Origin: Solirubrobacteraceae bacterium
GTDB taxonomy: Bacteria; Actinomycetota; Thermoleophilia; Solirubrobacterales; Solirubrobacteraceae
NCBI GenBank assembly: GCA_025928415.1
Contig: JAICJK010000221.1
Span: 1 to 5,057 of the forward strand
Reading direction: 5' to 3'
DNA: 5,057 nucleotides
The notes under the pieces are model-generated. The model had not been told where the DNA came from. It was given only the letters and a program-made list of their open reading frames with translations, and did no database searches. Below are positions 4,913 through 5,057 of this stretch, in pieces (position 1 is the stretch's first letter; every line of letters starts with the position of its first letter). The translations under genes and the position numbers were made by a program.

Positions 4913-5057
4913 ATGTGGGGGGTGCCCGCCGTCCCCACCGGTCTGTGCGCCTCGTGCGCGCACCAGTACCTGGTGCACACGACGCGGGGGTCGACGTTCT
5001 CGCGCTGCGAGCGGTCGAAGGTGGACGCGGCCTACCCGAAGTACCCGCGGCTGCCGG
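4913..5057 (+). CDS. Small Cys-rich protein, N-terminal part (cut by window end)
   Basis: An open frame of 48 complete codons runs off the right edge, so the protein is partial here. It contains TGLCASCAHQYLV (residues 9-21) with C12 and C15, a RGSTF turn (25-29), C32 in SRCERS, and an Ala-Tyr-Pro-Lys-Tyr-Pro-Arg-Leu-Pro stretch (40-48). From memory, this pattern (GLCxxC, then RGSxF, then C, then PKYPxLP and a further Cys) is that of a small conserved protein common in actinobacteria; it looks like a metal-binding knuckle, with the fourth Cys expected just beyond the window. Its function is not known to me. The start may be ATG 4913 or GTG 4922; the latter has a G-run before it and gives the more usual N terminus. 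An in-frame TAG at 4895 bounds it upstream. It is divergent from the ABC exporter operon and shares its 145-bp promoter region. Confidence 0.7.
   Translation, partial: MWGVPAVPTGLCASCAHQYLVHTTRGSTFSRCERSKVDAAYPKYPRLP

Noticed and set aside
1178..4978. A minus-strand frame open for 1266 codons, as if the two ABC genes were one fused protein
   Set aside because: Only the part after 2995 shows ABC exporter motifs. The N-terminal half is Arg/Pro/Ala-rich shadow of the upstream ABC gene in another frame, kept open by high GC content.
4768..4980. N-terminal extension of the first ABC gene to ATG 4980
   Set aside because: The extra 71 residues lack exporter similarity, run antisense to the Cys-rich gene and cross the likely promoter. 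MAIFGRLLKFLAPYRKG at 4767 is the normal N terminus.

Overview
This high-GC window (strong G/C preference at third codon positions, GTG starts, few A/T runs) looks like actinobacterial chromosome. The family matches and the leaderless-looking promoter would suit Actinomycetota or Thermoleophilia, but the exact lineage is an inference, since no rRNA or marker gene is present.

Layout: (1) 45-652 (+) is a type II toxin-antitoxin pair: a Phd/YefM-fold antitoxin followed by a PIN-domain VapC toxin of the Sll0205-like type, overlapping by four bases. (2) 708-956 (+) encodes an 82-residue single-span membrane protein with a charged tail, and 995-1129 (+) a 44-residue hydrophobic miniprotein; neither is recognised. 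(3) 1130-1177 is a short convergent junction with overlapping GC-rich hairpins. (4) 4767-1178 (-) is a two-gene operon for a heterodimeric ABC exporter of the TM287/288 (LmrCD/BmrCD) type. The upstream half-transporter carries the degenerate ATPase site residues (Asp in place of the catalytic Glu, Asp in place of the Q-loop Gln). The downstream half-transporter carries the catalytic Glu and a variant LSAGQ signature. (5) 4768-4912 is a divergent promoter region with a TACAAT -10 box for the operon and two GTTG...CAAC palindromes 53 bp apart. (6) 4913-5057 (+) is the start of a small Cys-rich protein cut by the window edge.

The most noteworthy points are these. Both translationally coupled pairs (antitoxin/toxin and ABC1/ABC2) appear to start their second gene at a non-standard CTG codon inside a CTGAGC stop/start overlap, so ordinary gene callers would truncate both proteins. 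In addition, a 40-nt block around Walker B is identical in the two ABC genes except for the single base that decides catalytic Glu versus Asp. I see no mobile element, CRISPR array, tRNA or rRNA, and no clearly new multi-gene system: the modules are known types with unusual details.
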